This document shows positions 21,835-30,474 of a DNA stretch of 64,000 nucleotides, piece by piece. Every line of letters begins with the position of its first letter. Position 1 is the first letter of the stretch. The notes under the pieces were generated by a model. The model made no database searches. It saw only the letters and a program-made list of their open reading frames with translations, and was not told where the DNA came from. Origin of the DNA: JAPOUP01 sp965221405. Lineage in GTDB: Bacteria > Pseudomonadota > Alphaproteobacteria > Rhodobacterales > Rhodobacteraceae. The position numbers and the translations under genes are program-made. Location of the stretch: the NCBI GenBank assembly GCA_965221405.1, contig CBDCSE010000003.1, forward strand, positions 248,001 to 312,000. Reading direction: 5' to 3'.

Positions 21835-23010
21835 ATGGCAAAGGAGAGATTTGAGCGCACGAAGCCGCACGTGAACATCGGGACCATCGGTCACGTGGAC
21901 CACGGTAAAACGACTCTGACGGCCGCGATCACAAAGTATTTCGGTGAGTTCCAGGCGTATGACCGGATTGATGCGGCGCCGGAGGAGAAAGCGCGCGGAA
22001 TCACGATCTCGACCGCGCATGTCGAGTATGAAACCGAGTCGAGGCATTACGCGCACGTGGACTGTCCCGGCCACGCCGACTACGTGAAGAACATGATTAC
22101 GGGTGCGGCGCAGATGGATGGGGCGATCCTCGTCGTGAGCGCGGCTGACGGTCCCATGCCACAGACGCGGGAGCACATCCTTCTGGCGCGCCAGGTCGGT
22201 GTCCCCGCGCTGGTCGTGTTCCTGAACAAGGTTGATCAGGTTGATGATGAGGAGCTTCTGGAACTCGTGGAGATCGAGGTGCGCGAGCTGCTCTCGGCTT
22301 ACGAGTTCCCCGGGGACGACATACCGATAGTGTCGGGCTCGGCCCTGGCGGCGATGGATGGAACGGACGCGACGGTTGGCGAGTCGCGTGTGCGCGAGCT
22401 CATGGACGCGGTTGACGGCTACATCCCGACGCCTGAGCGTGCCGTTGACCAGCCTTTCCTTATGCCGATCGAGGATGTGTTCTCAATCTCCGGACGGGGG
22501 ACCGTGGTGACGGGTCGCGTCGAGCGCGGCGTCCTGAATGTGGGCGACGAGATCGAGATCGTGGGTCTGAAGGACACGCGACGGACGACGTGCACAGGCG
22601 TGGAGATGTTCAGGAAAATCCTGGATCGTGGCGAGGCGGGTGACAACATCGGAGCGCTTATGCGTGGCGTTGGCAAGGAAGAGGTCGAGCGCGGTCAGGT
22701 TCTGTGCCGTCCGGGGTCCGTGACGCCACACACACGGTTCGAGGCGGAGGCCTACGTCCTGACCAAGGAGGAGGGAGGACGCCATACGCCCTTCTTCGAC
22801 GGTTACCGGCCGCAGTTCTATTTCCGGACGACGGACGTGACGGGATCCGTGACGTTACCTGAGGGTATAAAGATGGTCATGCCGGGGGACAACGTTTCGT
22901 TCAGTGCCCAGTTGATCTCGCCAATCGCCATGGAGGAGGGGCTCCGCTTCGCGATCCGTGAGGGCGGCCGCACCGTAGGGGCGGGAGTCGTCGCGAAAAT
23001 CGTGGAGTGA
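21835..23010 (+). CDS. tuf: Elongation factor Tu
   Basis: The 391-residue protein delivers aminoacyl-tRNA to the ribosome as a GTP complex. GHVDHGKTTL, ARGITISTAHVEY, DCPGHADYVKNMITG and NKVDQVDDEE mark the GTPase domain, followed by the two beta-barrel domains ending RTVGAGVVAKIVE. It follows fusA by 33 bp and precedes rpsJ by 142 bp. Many alphaproteobacteria carry a second tuf elsewhere; that cannot be judged here. Confidence 0.98.
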   Translation: MAKERFERTKPHVNIGTIGHVDHGKTTLTAAITKYFGEFQAYDRIDAAPEEKARGITISTAHVEYETESRHYAHVDCPGHADYVKNMITGAAQMDGAILVVSAADGPMPQTREHILLARQVGVPALVVFLNKVDQVDDEELLELVEIEVRELLSAYEFPGDDIPIVSGSALAAMDGTDATVGESRVRELMDAVDGYIPTPERAVDQPFLMPIEDVFSISGRGTVVTGRVERGVLNVGDEIEIVGLKDTRRTTCTGVEMFRKILDRGEAGDNIGALMRGVGKEEVERGQVLCRPGSVTPHTRFEAEAYVLTKEEGGRHTPFFDGYRPQFYFRTTDVTGSVTLPEGIKMVMPGDNVSFSAQLISPIAMEEGLRFAIREGGRTVGAGVVAKIVE

Positions 23011-23152
23011 CCCGGTTGGATCGCCGCGCCGTCTGGGCCGTCATGACGCGGGCAGGCGGGAACGGTTGGGTACCCGGCGGTATCCAGCGCACGGAATGGT
23101 TTTACGGGGGGCGGACGTCACGCTCCCTGTCGCAATCGCGGAGGAACAGGAC

Positions 23153-23467
23153 ATGGCAATGCAGAGCCAGAACATCCGGATCCGCCTGAAGGCGTTCGAT
23201 TACCGCGTCCTCGATGTGTCGACGAAGGAGATCGTCAACACGGCCAGACGAACCGGCGCCCAGGTACGCGGCCCGATTCCACTTCCCAACAAGATCGAGA
23301 AGTTCACGGTTCTCCGCAGCCCGCATATCGACAAGAAAAGCCGGGACCAATGGGAGATACGCACGCACAAACGCCTTCTCGACATCGTTGATCCGACCCC
23401 GCAGACCGTCGATGCGCTGATGAAGCTCGACCTCGCCGCCGGCGTCGACGTCCAGATCTCGGTCTGA
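23153..23467 (+). CDS. rpsJ: 30S ribosomal protein S10
   Basis: 104 residues from ATG 23153 (MAMQSQNIRIRLKAFDYRVL). S10 is part of the 30S head and, as NusE, links NusG and NusB to transcription antitermination. The extended loop GPIPLPNKIEKFTVLRSPH is intact. An ATG two codons later (23159) equals the E. coli start, but the GAGG site at 23141-23144 is best spaced for 23153. The 142-bp gap before it marks the boundary between the str and S10 operons. Confidence 0.97.
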   Translation: MAMQSQNIRIRLKAFDYRVLDVSTKEIVNTARRTGAQVRGPIPLPNKIEKFTVLRSPHIDKKSRDQWEIRTHKRLLDIVDPTPQTVDALMKLDLAAGVDVQISV

Positions 23468-23481
23468 GGGAGGACAGGACA

Positions 23482-24249
23482 ATGCTGCGCTCCGGAGTGA
23501 TCGCGAGGAAGGTCGGGATGACCAGACTGTTCATGGAGGATGGCAGGCAGGTTCCCGTGACCGTGCTCCAGCTGGACAAGTGTCAGGTCGTCGCACAGCG
23601 AACCGCCGAGAGGGACGGTTATACCGCTGTGCAGCTTGGTGCTGGGGCAGCCAACGCCAAGCGGGCAACAAAGGCGATGCGGGGCCATTTCGCCGCCACG
23701 ATGGTAAGCCCCAAGCGAAAGATCGCCGAGTTCCGGGTGGCCCCCGAAAACATGATTGACGTGGGAGCGGAAATCACCGCGGACCACTATTTCGAGGGTC
23801 AGTATGTCGACGTCTCCGGCACGTCGATCGGCAAGGGATTTGCCGGTGCCATGAAACGCCACAACTTCGGCGGTCTGCGCGCAAGCCATGGCGTATCGAT
23901 CAGTCACCGCTCGCATGGTTCCACCGGTCAGTGCCAGGAGCCCGGCCGCGTGTTCAAGGGCAAGAAAATGGCGGGTCACATGGGTGCGGCCCGTGTGACG
24001 ACGCAGAACCTGCAGGTCGTCAGGACCGATGCCGAACGTGGATTGATTATGGTCAGGGGAGCCGTTCCGGGCTCGAGCGGCGGCTGGGTGACGATCAAGG
24101 ATGCCGTCAAGAAACCCTTCCCGTCCGAGGCCGTCCTGCCCGCAGCGGTGCGTCAGTCCAGTGATGTCGGAACGGTTCCGGAAACTTCGGACGAAAGTTC
24201 CGCCACGGACACTTCCGCCGTCCAGGGAGGCGATGGTGATGAAAGCTGA
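23482..24249 (+). CDS. rplC: 50S ribosomal protein L3 with acidic C-terminal tail
   Basis: L3 binds 23S rRNA near the peptidyl transferase centre and starts 50S assembly. The 255-residue protein has VIARKVGMTRLF at the N-terminus and the W-finger region with FGGLRASHGVSISHRSHGSTG and GKKMAGHMG; the glutamine of SHRSHGSTGQ is methylated in many bacteria. It is longer than the E. coli protein because of a Ser/Asp/Glu-rich tail ending VQGGDGDES. The stop overlaps rplD by 11 bp. Confidence 0.97.
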   Translation: MLRSGVIARKVGMTRLFMEDGRQVPVTVLQLDKCQVVAQRTAERDGYTAVQLGAGAANAKRATKAMRGHFAATMVSPKRKIAEFRVAPENMIDVGAEITADHYFEGQYVDVSGTSIGKGFAGAMKRHNFGGLRASHGVSISHRSHGSTGQCQEPGRVFKGKKMAGHMGAARVTTQNLQVVRTDAERGLIMVRGAVPGSSGGWVTIKDAVKKPFPSEAVLPAAVRQSSDVGTVPETSDESSATDTSAVQGGDGDES

Positions 24250-24856
24250 TGCCATAAGCCTGGAAGGCGAGACCGTGGGGTCCGTGGAGCTCAACGCCCG
24301 TATCTTTGGGCTTGAGCCCCGCGCCGATATACTTCACCGGGTCGTTCGCTGGCAGCGTGCCCGTGCCCAGGCTGGCACCCACAAGGCCAAGACCCGGTCG
24401 GAAACCTCGTATTCGGGGCGCAAGATCCACCGGCAAAAGGGCACCGGCGGGGCTCGCCATGGCGATCGTAACGCACCGGTCTTCCGCGGCGGCGGCGTCT
24501 ATAAGGGACCGACTCCGCGTAGCCACGCCCTCGGACTCCCGAAGCGACTGCGCAAACTCGGCCTGCGGCACGCGCTGAGTGCCAAGGTGAGGGCTGGCGA
24601 ACTCGTGATCCTTGATGTTGCCGAGGCCGATGGAAAGACCGCGGTCCTCGCCAGACAGGTCAGAAATCTTGGCTGGAAGCGGGCGCTGGTGATCGAAGGA
24701 GCGTCCGTACATGAAGGATTCGCCCGCGCGGCGGCGAACCTGCCTGAACTGGATGTGCTGCCTTCAATCGGAGCCAATGTCCTGGACATCCTCAAACGCG
24801 ACACTCTGGTGCTCACGAAGGCGGGCCTGGAAGCTCTGGAGGCCCGTTTGAAATGA
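24239..24856 (+). CDS. rplD: 50S ribosomal protein L4
   Basis: 205 residues. L4 lines the nascent-peptide exit tunnel with its extended loop (YSGRKIHRQKGTGGARHGDR) and in E. coli represses the S10 operon. I chose the ATG at 24239 because GGGAGG at 24225-24230 is 8 bases upstream; the ATG at 24233 is too close. The gene overlaps rplC by 11 bp and rplW by 4 bp (ATGA), so coupling is likely. Confidence 0.96.
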   Translation: MKADAISLEGETVGSVELNARIFGLEPRADILHRVVRWQRARAQAGTHKAKTRSETSYSGRKIHRQKGTGGARHGDRNAPVFRGGGVYKGPTPRSHALGLPKRLRKLGLRHALSAKVRAGELVILDVAEADGKTAVLARQVRNLGWKRALVIEGASVHEGFARAAANLPELDVLPSIGANVLDILKRDTLVLTKAGLEALEARLK

Positions 24857-25149
24857 AAGCGAAACCGGAACATTACGACGTAATCCGCCGACCCGTGATC
24901 ACCGAAAAGGCGACGCGTGCCTCGGAGGCGGGAACAGTGGTCTTCGAAGTGGCGATCGGTTCGTCCAAACCACAGATAAAGGAAGCGGTGGAATCCCTTT
25001 TCGGCGTGAAGGTGAAGTCAGTCAACACGATGGTGACCAAGGGCAGGACCACGCGCTTCCGTGGACGCCCGGGGCGGCGAAAAGATGTCAAGAAAGCATA
25101 TGTTGGGCTTGAGGAAGGCAACACGATCGACGTAACGACCGGCCTCTGA
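24853..25149 (+). CDS. rplW: 50S ribosomal protein L23
   Basis: 98 residues, MKAKPEHYDVIRRPVITEKA to NTIDVTTGL. L23 sits at the tunnel exit and docks SRP and trigger factor. The VFGVKVKSVNT-type segment (SLFGVKVKSVNTMVTKG) identifies it. Start overlaps the rplD stop by 4 bp. The gap to rplB is 93 bp, wider than is usual in this operon. Confidence 0.97.
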   Translation: MKAKPEHYDVIRRPVITEKATRASEAGTVVFEVAIGSSKPQIKEAVESLFGVKVKSVNTMVTKGRTTRFRGRPGRRKDVKKAYVGLEEGNTIDVTTGL

Positions 25150-25242
25150 TCCGATATGGCACCGGGATCAGGTTTCAGGTTACCGGCATTATCCTAACCA
25201 CGGCAGGGTTCCTGCCGATGAAGCAGACGGAAGACGGAAAGC

Positions 25243-26085
25243 ATGGCACTCAAGTCGTACAAACCGACAACCCCGGGCCAGCGGGGGCTGGTTCTGATCG
25301 ACCGTTCGGGGCTCTGGAAGGGCCGCCCGGTAAAGACTCTGGTCCAGGGTCTCGGCCAGAAGGGTGGACGCAACAATGCCGGACGGATCACGATGCGTCG
25401 CCGCGGCGGTGGGGCGAAACGCCTCTATCGGGTCGTCGATTTCCGGCGTCGGAAGTTCGACGTGCCGGGATGTATAGAGCGGATTGAATATGATCCGAAC
25501 CGCACGGCGTTCATCGCGCTGGTCAGATATGAGGACGGGGAACTGGCCTATATCCTCGCGCCGCAGCGTCTCGCGGTTGGCGATCACGTCGTCTCGTCGG
25601 ACAGCGCGGACATAAAGCCGGGCAACGCAATGCCGTTCTCGGGAATGCCCATAGGGACCATCGTTCACAACGTCGAGCTTAAACCGGGCCGTGGCGGTCA
25701 GATAGCGCGCGCCGCGGGCGCCTACGTCCAGTTCGTCGGCCGCGGTAACGGCTACGCCCAGATCCGCCTTTCCTCCGGTGAGCTCCGAATGGTCCGTCAG
25801 GAATGCATGGCGACCGTTGGCGCGGTCTCCAATCCCGACAACGCGAACCAGAATCTCGGCAAGGCGGGCCGCAACCGGCATCTCGGTCGGCGGCCGTCAG
25901 TCCGTGGCGTGGTGATGAACCCCGTTGACCATCCGCACGGAGGAGGCGAGGGGCGTACGTCGGGTGGCCGCCATCCGGTGACACCATGGGGCGTGCCAAC
26001 CAAGGGCAAACGCACCCGCAGCAGAAACAAGGCGTCTTCAGGAATGATCATACGTTCGCGACACGCCAGAAAGAAAGGGCGCTAG
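25243..26085 (+). CDS. rplB: 50S ribosomal protein L2
   Basis: 280 residues. L2 helps subunit joining and peptidyl transferase activity. The essential histidine region NPVDHPHGGGEGRTSGGRHP is intact, as are NNAGRITMRRRGGGAKR and the C-terminal MIIRSRHARKKGR. It lies 2 bp before rpsS. Confidence 0.98.
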   Translation: MALKSYKPTTPGQRGLVLIDRSGLWKGRPVKTLVQGLGQKGGRNNAGRITMRRRGGGAKRLYRVVDFRRRKFDVPGCIERIEYDPNRTAFIALVRYEDGELAYILAPQRLAVGDHVVSSDSADIKPGNAMPFSGMPIGTIVHNVELKPGRGGQIARAAGAYVQFVGRGNGYAQIRLSSGELRMVRQECMATVGAVSNPDNANQNLGKAGRNRHLGRRPSVRGVVMNPVDHPHGGGEGRTSGGRHPVTPWGVPTKGKRTRSRNKASSGMIIRSRHARKKGR

Positions 26086-26087
26086 AA

Positions 26088-26366
26088 ATGGCTCGTTCTG
26101 TCTGGAAAGGCCCCTTTGTCGATAGCTATGTGCTGAAAAAGGCCGAAAGGGCCCGGGAATCGGGTCGCCACGAGGTCATCAAGATCTGGTCACGGCGCTC
26201 CACAATCCTGCCACAGTTCGTTGGCCTGACGTTTGGGGTTTACAACGGCCGCAAGCACATCCCCGTGAGCGTGACGGAGGACATGATCGGCCAGAAATTC
26301 GGTGAGTACAGCGCGACCCGCACCTTCTATGGCCATGCGGGAGACAAGAAAGCCAGAAGGAGATAG
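26088..26366 (+). CDS. rpsS: 30S ribosomal protein S19
   Basis: 92 residues, MARSVWKGPFVDSYVLKKAE to GDKKARRR. S19 forms a head complex with S13 and touches the A-site tRNA. The core IKIWSRRSTILPQFVGLTF and HAGDKKARR tail are standard. The ATG at 26088 is the family start; a longer frame reaching back to 25986 lies inside rplB. Confidence 0.97.
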   Translation: MARSVWKGPFVDSYVLKKAERARESGRHEVIKIWSRRSTILPQFVGLTFGVYNGRKHIPVSVTEDMIGQKFGEYSATRTFYGHAGDKKARRR

Positions 26367-26369
26367 CTC

Positions 26370-26744
26370 ATGGGCAGGCTGTCGAATCCCCGCCGTGTTG
26401 AGGAACACGAGGCTATGGCAAAGGCGCGTATGCTGCGCGTTTCGCCCCAGAAGCTGAATCTGGTGGCGGCGATGATCCGGGGCAAACCGGTTCAAAGAGC
26501 GTTGAATGATCTCGCCTTCAGCCGGAAGAGGATAGCGGCTGACGTAAGCAAGTGTCTGCGATCCGCCGTCGCCAATGCGGAAAACAACCACGGTCTGGAT
26601 GTGGACTCGCTGGTGGTCGCGGAAGCTTATGTGGGAAAGAACCTGACCATGAAACGTATGCGCGCGCGCGCCAGGGGCAGGTTCAGTCGCATAGAAAAGC
26701 CATTTTCGGAAATCACCATCAAGGTCCGCGAGATGTGGGAGTAA
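26370..26744 (+). CDS. rplV: 50S ribosomal protein L22
   Basis: 124 residues. L22 lines the exit tunnel opposite L4 with its beta hairpin (KRMRARARGRFSRIEKPFS). The body VSPQKLNLVAAMIRGKPV and NAENNHGLDVDSLVV is canonical. The N-terminal MGRLSNPRRVEEHEAMA extension is typical of alphaproteobacteria. It starts 3 bp after rpsS and ends 5 bp before rpsC. Confidence 0.96.
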   Translation: MGRLSNPRRVEEHEAMAKARMLRVSPQKLNLVAAMIRGKPVQRALNDLAFSRKRIAADVSKCLRSAVANAENNHGLDVDSLVVAEAYVGKNLTMKRMRARARGRFSRIEKPFSEITIKVREMWE

Positions 26745-26749
26745 GCCTC

Positions 26750-27457
26750 ATGGGCAACAAGACAAACCCGGTCGGCATGCGGCTTCAGGTCAACCGGACC
26801 TGGGACAGCCGCTGGTATGCCAATACACGTGATTACGGAAACCTGCTGCTGGAGGATCTGCGTATCCGCGGTTCAATCGAGAAGGAATGCAGGCAGGCGG
26901 GCGTGAGCCGGGTCATCATCGAACGTCCGCACCGCAAGTGCCGGGTCACGATCCACACCGCCCGACCCGGCGTGATCATCGGGAAAAAGGGAGCCGACAT
27001 AGAGGCGCTGCGCAGGAAACTGGCCAACATGACCGACAGCGAACTGCATCTCAACATCGTCGAGGTTCGCCGGGCCGAGCTTGACGCCCGACTGGTGGCG
27101 GAGGGCATCGCCCAGCAGCTGGAACGCAGGGTCTCGTTCCGGCGGGCCATGAAACGGGCCGTCCAGAACTCGATGCGGATGGGAGCCCTTGGTATCCGGG
27201 TCAATGTCTCAGGTCGTCTGGGTGGCGCCGAGATCGCGCGCACCGAATGGTACCGCGAGGGCCGGGTTCCCTTGCACACGCTTCGCTCCGATATAGACTA
27301 TTCGACATGTCAGGCCGCGACACCCTACGGAATAATCGGGATCAAGGTCTGGATATTCCGGGGCGAGATCATGGAACACGATCCGGGTGCGCGCGACCGT
27401 TATCACCAGCAACTGCAGGATGGGCCCGCACCGCGCGCCGCCGCGGGGCGCCGTTAG
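26750..27457 (+). CDS. rpsC: 30S ribosomal protein S3
   Basis: 235 residues (MGNKTNPVGMRLQVNRTWDS). S3 forms the mRNA entry and helicase region with S4 and S5. The KH domain motif VIIGKKGADIEAL is present, as is the C-terminal GIIGIKVWIFRGEIMEHD. The ATG at 26750 is the family start. It is 12 bp before rplP. Confidence 0.97.
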   Translation: MGNKTNPVGMRLQVNRTWDSRWYANTRDYGNLLLEDLRIRGSIEKECRQAGVSRVIIERPHRKCRVTIHTARPGVIIGKKGADIEALRRKLANMTDSELHLNIVEVRRAELDARLVAEGIAQQLERRVSFRRAMKRAVQNSMRMGALGIRVNVSGRLGGAEIARTEWYREGRVPLHTLRSDIDYSTCQAATPYGIIGIKVWIFRGEIMEHDPGARDRYHQQLQDGPAPRAAAGRR

Positions 27458-27469
27458 GGAGACATTGCG

Positions 27470-27883
27470 ATGCTGCAGCCGAAGCGAACAAAGTTCCGCA
27501 AGGTCCATAAGGGACGGATTCATGGTGAGGCCAAGGGTGGCACGTCGCTGAACTTCGGTTCCTACGGCCTGAAGTCCATCGAACCCGAGCGCATCACCGC
27601 CCGCCAGATCGAGGCGGCCCGCCGGGCGATGACGCGGCACATGAAGCGCCAGGGCCGTGTCTGGATCCGGGTTTTCCCGGATATCCCGGTCACGTCGAAG
27701 CCTACCGAGGTCCGGATGGGAAAGGGAAAGGGTTCGGTGGATTATTGGGCCGCCAGGATCAAACCGGGCAGGATCATGTTTGAGATTGACGGCGTAAGTG
27801 ATTCCGTGGCAAGGGAAGCGCTTCGGCTCGCCGCGATGAAACTGCCGGTGAAATGTCGGGTGGTCCAGCGCGAGGACTGGTAG
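27470..27883 (+). CDS. rplP: 50S ribosomal protein L16
   Basis: 137 residues, MLQPKRTKFRKVHKGRIHG to PVKCRVVQREDW. L16 organises the A-site side of the peptidyl transferase centre. MGKGKGSVDYWAARIKPGRIMFE is intact, including the arginine region near residue 81 that is hydroxylated in some bacteria. It is followed by a 98-bp spacer with two stem-loops before rpmC. Confidence 0.97.
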   Translation: MLQPKRTKFRKVHKGRIHGEAKGGTSLNFGSYGLKSIEPERITARQIEAARRAMTRHMKRQGRVWIRVFPDIPVTSKPTEVRMGKGKGSVDYWAARIKPGRIMFEIDGVSDSVAREALRLAAMKLPVKCRVVQREDW

Positions 27884-27890
27884 GGATCGC

Positions 27891-27959
27891 TCGCCTCCCG
27901 TACGGCCGACGGGAGGCGACTTGTTGAAGGATGCCGGAGAGCCCTTCGGGCGATCCGGC
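27891..27959 (+). promoter_or_regulatory. Two stem-loops in the rplP-rpmC spacer
   Basis: TCGCCTCCCGT (27891-27901) pairs with ACGGGAGGCGA (27909-27919) over 11 bp with a 7-base loop. A second structure, GCCGGA (27933-27938) with TCCGGC (27954-27959) and an inner GCCC/GGGC stem, follows 13 bases later. Neither has a T-run. They could be RNA processing sites or a partial attenuator. Confidence 0.5.
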
Positions 27960-27981
27960 GATGTGAAGCGAGGAGCGGCGC

Positions 27982-28188
27982 ATGGATGCCCGGGAACTGC
28001 GTGACAGGACGCCTGACCAGCTGCGCGACCAGCTGCTGGAGCTCAAGAAAGAGGTATTCAACCTCCGGTTCCAGAAGGCGTCCGGCCAGCTGGAGAACAC
28101 TGCCCGGATGCGCGTCGTCCGGCGCGATGCGGCGCGCGTTCTGACCGTCCTCAACGAAAAGGCGGCCGGAGCCGCGAGGGAGACCTGA
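27982..28188 (+). CDS. rpmC: 50S ribosomal protein L29
   Basis: 68 residues of two antiparallel helices: MDARELRDRTPDQLRDQLLE, then ELKKEVFNLRFQKASGQLEN. L29 sits beside L23 at the tunnel exit. An AGCGAGGAG-type ribosome site precedes the ATG. It is 3 bp before rpsQ. Confidence 0.95.
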   Translation: MDARELRDRTPDQLRDQLLELKKEVFNLRFQKASGQLENTARMRVVRRDAARVLTVLNEKAAGAARET

Positions 28189-28191
28189 CCG

Positions 28192-28422
28192 ATGCCGAAG
28201 AGAATCCTGCAGGGTGCCGTAATCAGTGACCGCAACAACCGGACCGTCACCGTTCTGGTGGAACGGACCTTCAAGCACCCACTACTGCAGAAAACCGTGC
28301 GAAGGTCGAAGAAATTCGCGGCGCATGATGCGGATAACCGGTTCAAGGTCGGTGACAGGGTGCGGATAAGGGAGTGTGCCCCCGTCTCCAGGTCCAAGCA
28401 TTGGGAAGTCATCGTCGACTGA
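28192..28422 (+). CDS. rpsQ: 30S ribosomal protein S17
   Basis: 76 residues, an OB-fold primary binder of 16S rRNA 5' domain. LQGAVISDRNNRTVTVLVER and HDADNRFKVGDRVRIRECAP are canonical. It starts 3 bp after rpmC; a 77-bp spacer separates it from rplN, where many relatives show only a few bases. Confidence 0.96.
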   Translation: MPKRILQGAVISDRNNRTVTVLVERTFKHPLLQKTVRRSKKFAAHDADNRFKVGDRVRIRECAPVSRSKHWEVIVD

Positions 28423-28499
28423 CGGTTACAGCCGGAATCAAATTGACGAAACCCTGGGGCCACCGCTGGAATTAGGCTCCAAAGGTCGGGAGAAACGAA

Positions 28500-28868
28500 A
28501 TGATCCAGATGCAGACCAATCTGGATGTCGCTGACAACTCAGGGGCGCGCCGGGTTCAGTGCATCAAGGTTCTGGGCGGGTCCAGGCGGAAGTATGCATC
28601 GGTTGGTGACATAATCGTCGTCAGTGTCAAGGAAGCGATTCCGCGTGGCCGCGTCCGCAAGGGCGATGTAAGGCGGGCTGTCGTCGTGAGGACCTCAAAG
28701 GAGGTGCGTCGTGAGGACGGGACAGCGATCCGTTTCGACCGGAATGCGGCGGTCATTCTCAGCAACAGCAACGAACCGATCGGTACGCGCATTTTCGGAC
28801 CTGTGGTTCGCGAACTCCGTGGAAAGAATTTCATGAAGATCATTTCATTGGCGCCGGAGGTGCTCTGA
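28500..28868 (+). CDS. rplN: 50S ribosomal protein L14
   Basis: 122 residues, MIQMQTNLDVADNSGARRVQ to FMKIISLAPEVL. L14 contacts 16S rRNA in bridge B8 and binds L19. IKVLGGSRRKYASVGDIIVV and RFDRNAAVILSNSNEPIGTR are standard. The stop overlaps the rplX start by one base (TGATG). Confidence 0.97.
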   Translation: MIQMQTNLDVADNSGARRVQCIKVLGGSRRKYASVGDIIVVSVKEAIPRGRVRKGDVRRAVVVRTSKEVRREDGTAIRFDRNAAVILSNSNEPIGTRIFGPVVRELRGKNFMKIISLAPEVL

Positions 28869-29179
28869 TGGCCGCCAAACTGAAAAAAGGGGATCAGGTT
28901 GTTGTCATCGCCGGCAAGGATTTGGGGGCTCGGGGCGAGATCATCAGCGTGAATCCGAAAGCCGGAAAGGCGGTCGTTAAAGGTGTCAACATCGCCATCC
29001 GCCATGAACGCCAGACCAACCGCGGGGTTGGCGGCCGCGTTCCCGTAGCCATGCCCATCGATCTGTCAAATCTCGCCTATGTCGACGCCAGCGGTAAACC
29101 AACCCGGATTGGCTTCAGGATGGAGGGTGACAGGAAAGTGCGCTATGCCAAGACCACGGGGGACGTGATCGATGCTTGA
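28868..29179 (+). CDS. rplX: 50S ribosomal protein L24
   Basis: 103 residues with the KOW motif KKGDQVVVIAGKDLGARGEI, the RNA-binding core of this assembly-initiator protein. It overlaps rplN by 1 bp and rplE by 8 bp, so tight coupling is likely. Confidence 0.96.
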   Translation: MAAKLKKGDQVVVIAGKDLGARGEIISVNPKAGKAVVKGVNIAIRHERQTNRGVGGRVPVAMPIDLSNLAYVDASGKPTRIGFRMEGDRKVRYAKTTGDVIDA

Positions 29180-29753
29180 CACCGTTGGTTATGTTCCGCG
29201 TTACAAGGCGATGTACCGGGAGCGGATCCAGGCCGCGATGAAGGATGAATTCCAATATCCGAACGTCATGGAGATCCCCAGGCTCGAGAAGATCGTTCTG
29301 AACATCGGCTGCGGCGCCGAAGCCGTTCGGGACTCCAGGAAGGCGGGCTCAGCGCGTGAGGATCTTACGGCGATCGCGGGCCAGAAGGCCGTGATCAGTC
29401 GTGCCAGGAAATCGATCGCGTCGTTCCGCGTCCGCGAGGGCATGCCGATAGGGGCGAAAGTCACGCTACGCGGTGACCGGATGTACGACTTCCTGGACCG
29501 ACTGATAACCATCGCCCTTCCGCGTGTCCGGGATTTCCGTGGCGTGAAGGCAGGTGCGTTCGACGGCCGCGGCAACTTCGCCATGGGTCTCAAGGAACAC
29601 ATCGTTTTCCCGGAGATAGATTACGACAAGGTCGACGAGGTCTGGGGGATGGATATCGTCATCTGCACCACCGCCGGAAACGATGCTGAAGCAATGGCTC
29701 TGCTGGCGCATTTCAACATGCCGTTCAGCGGCCAGGCCGGGGAGATCCGATAA
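29172..29753 (+). CDS. rplE: 50S ribosomal protein L5
   Basis: 193 residues. L5 binds 5S rRNA and contacts the P-site tRNA. FQYPNVMEIPRLEKIVLNIG, the SFRVREGMPIGAKVTLRG loop and GMDIVICTTAGND are canonical. It overlaps rplX by 8 bp and abuts rpsN with no gap. Confidence 0.97.
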   Translation: MLDTVGYVPRYKAMYRERIQAAMKDEFQYPNVMEIPRLEKIVLNIGCGAEAVRDSRKAGSAREDLTAIAGQKAVISRARKSIASFRVREGMPIGAKVTLRGDRMYDFLDRLITIALPRVRDFRGVKAGAFDGRGNFAMGLKEHIVFPEIDYDKVDEVWGMDIVICTTAGNDAEAMALLAHFNMPFSGQAGEIR

Positions 29754-30059
29754 ATGGCGAAGAAAGCAATGGTGGAGCGTGACCTGAAGCGCCGCAAGCT
29801 GGTGGCGAAATACGCGGCGCGGCGCACCGCGCTCAAGCAGATCGCCAATGATCAGGAACGCCCGATCGAGGAACGCTTCAAGGCACGCCTGAAACTGGCG
29901 AAGCTGCCGCGGAATTCATCGCCCACCCGTCTTCACAACCGCTGTCAGCTCACCGGGCGTCCGCACGCCTATTACCGGAAACTTAAGATCAGCCGGATCG
30001 CGCTGCGCGAACTGGGGGCAATGGGGCAGATTCCAGGCCTCGTGAAATCGAGCTGGTAA
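29754..30059 (+). CDS. rpsN: 30S ribosomal protein S14 (zinc-independent type)
   Basis: 101 residues. The RNA-binding C-terminus NRCQLTGRPHAYYRKLKISR lacks the two CxxC pairs of zinc-type S14, so this is the long zinc-independent form usual in alphaproteobacteria. It starts directly after the rplE stop. Confidence 0.96.
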   Translation: MAKKAMVERDLKRRKLVAKYAARRTALKQIANDQERPIEERFKARLKLAKLPRNSSPTRLHNRCQLTGRPHAYYRKLKISRIALRELGAMGQIPGLVKSSW

Positions 30060-30071
30060 GGAGCGAATGGC

Positions 30072-30464
30072 ATGAATGATCCTATTGGCGACATGCTGGC
30101 CCGTATCCGCAATGCGCAGATGCGTGGCAAATCCAGGGTTATGACGCCCGCTTCGAGGCTTCGCGCCTGGGTTCTCGACGTCCTCGCAGACGAGGGTTAC
30201 ATCCGCAGCTACGAGAATACCGTCGACGTCGACGGCCATCCGGCCATCGAAATCAGCCTGAAGTATTTCCAGGGTGGCCCGGCGATCAGGGAACTGAAGC
30301 GGATCTCCAAGCCTGGACGCCGCGTCTACAAGGGTGTCAGGGATCTCCCCGAGGTCCGGCAGGGTCTCGGGGTGTCGATCATTTCGACGCCCAAGGGCGT
30401 TATGTCCGATGCCAGCGCACGCGCCGCCAATGTGGGTGGCGAAGTGCTGTGTACGGTGTTCTAG
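30072..30464 (+). CDS. rpsH: 30S ribosomal protein S8
   Basis: 130 residues, MNDPIGDMLARIRNAQMRGK to GEVLCTVF. S8 binds the central domain of 16S rRNA and in E. coli represses the spc operon through L5 mRNA. The VSIISTPKGVMSDASARAAN motif that holds the RNA-contact serines is intact. Confidence 0.97.
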   Translation: MNDPIGDMLARIRNAQMRGKSRVMTPASRLRAWVLDVLADEGYIRSYENTVDVDGHPAIEISLKYFQGGPAIRELKRISKPGRRVYKGVRDLPEVRQGLGVSIISTPKGVMSDASARAANVGGEVLCTVF

Positions 30465-30474
30465 GGAGAGGCTC

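Noticed and set aside
29589..29711. Minus-strand small frames over the ribosomal genes
   Set aside because: All are shadows of conserved ribosomal genes on the plus strand.
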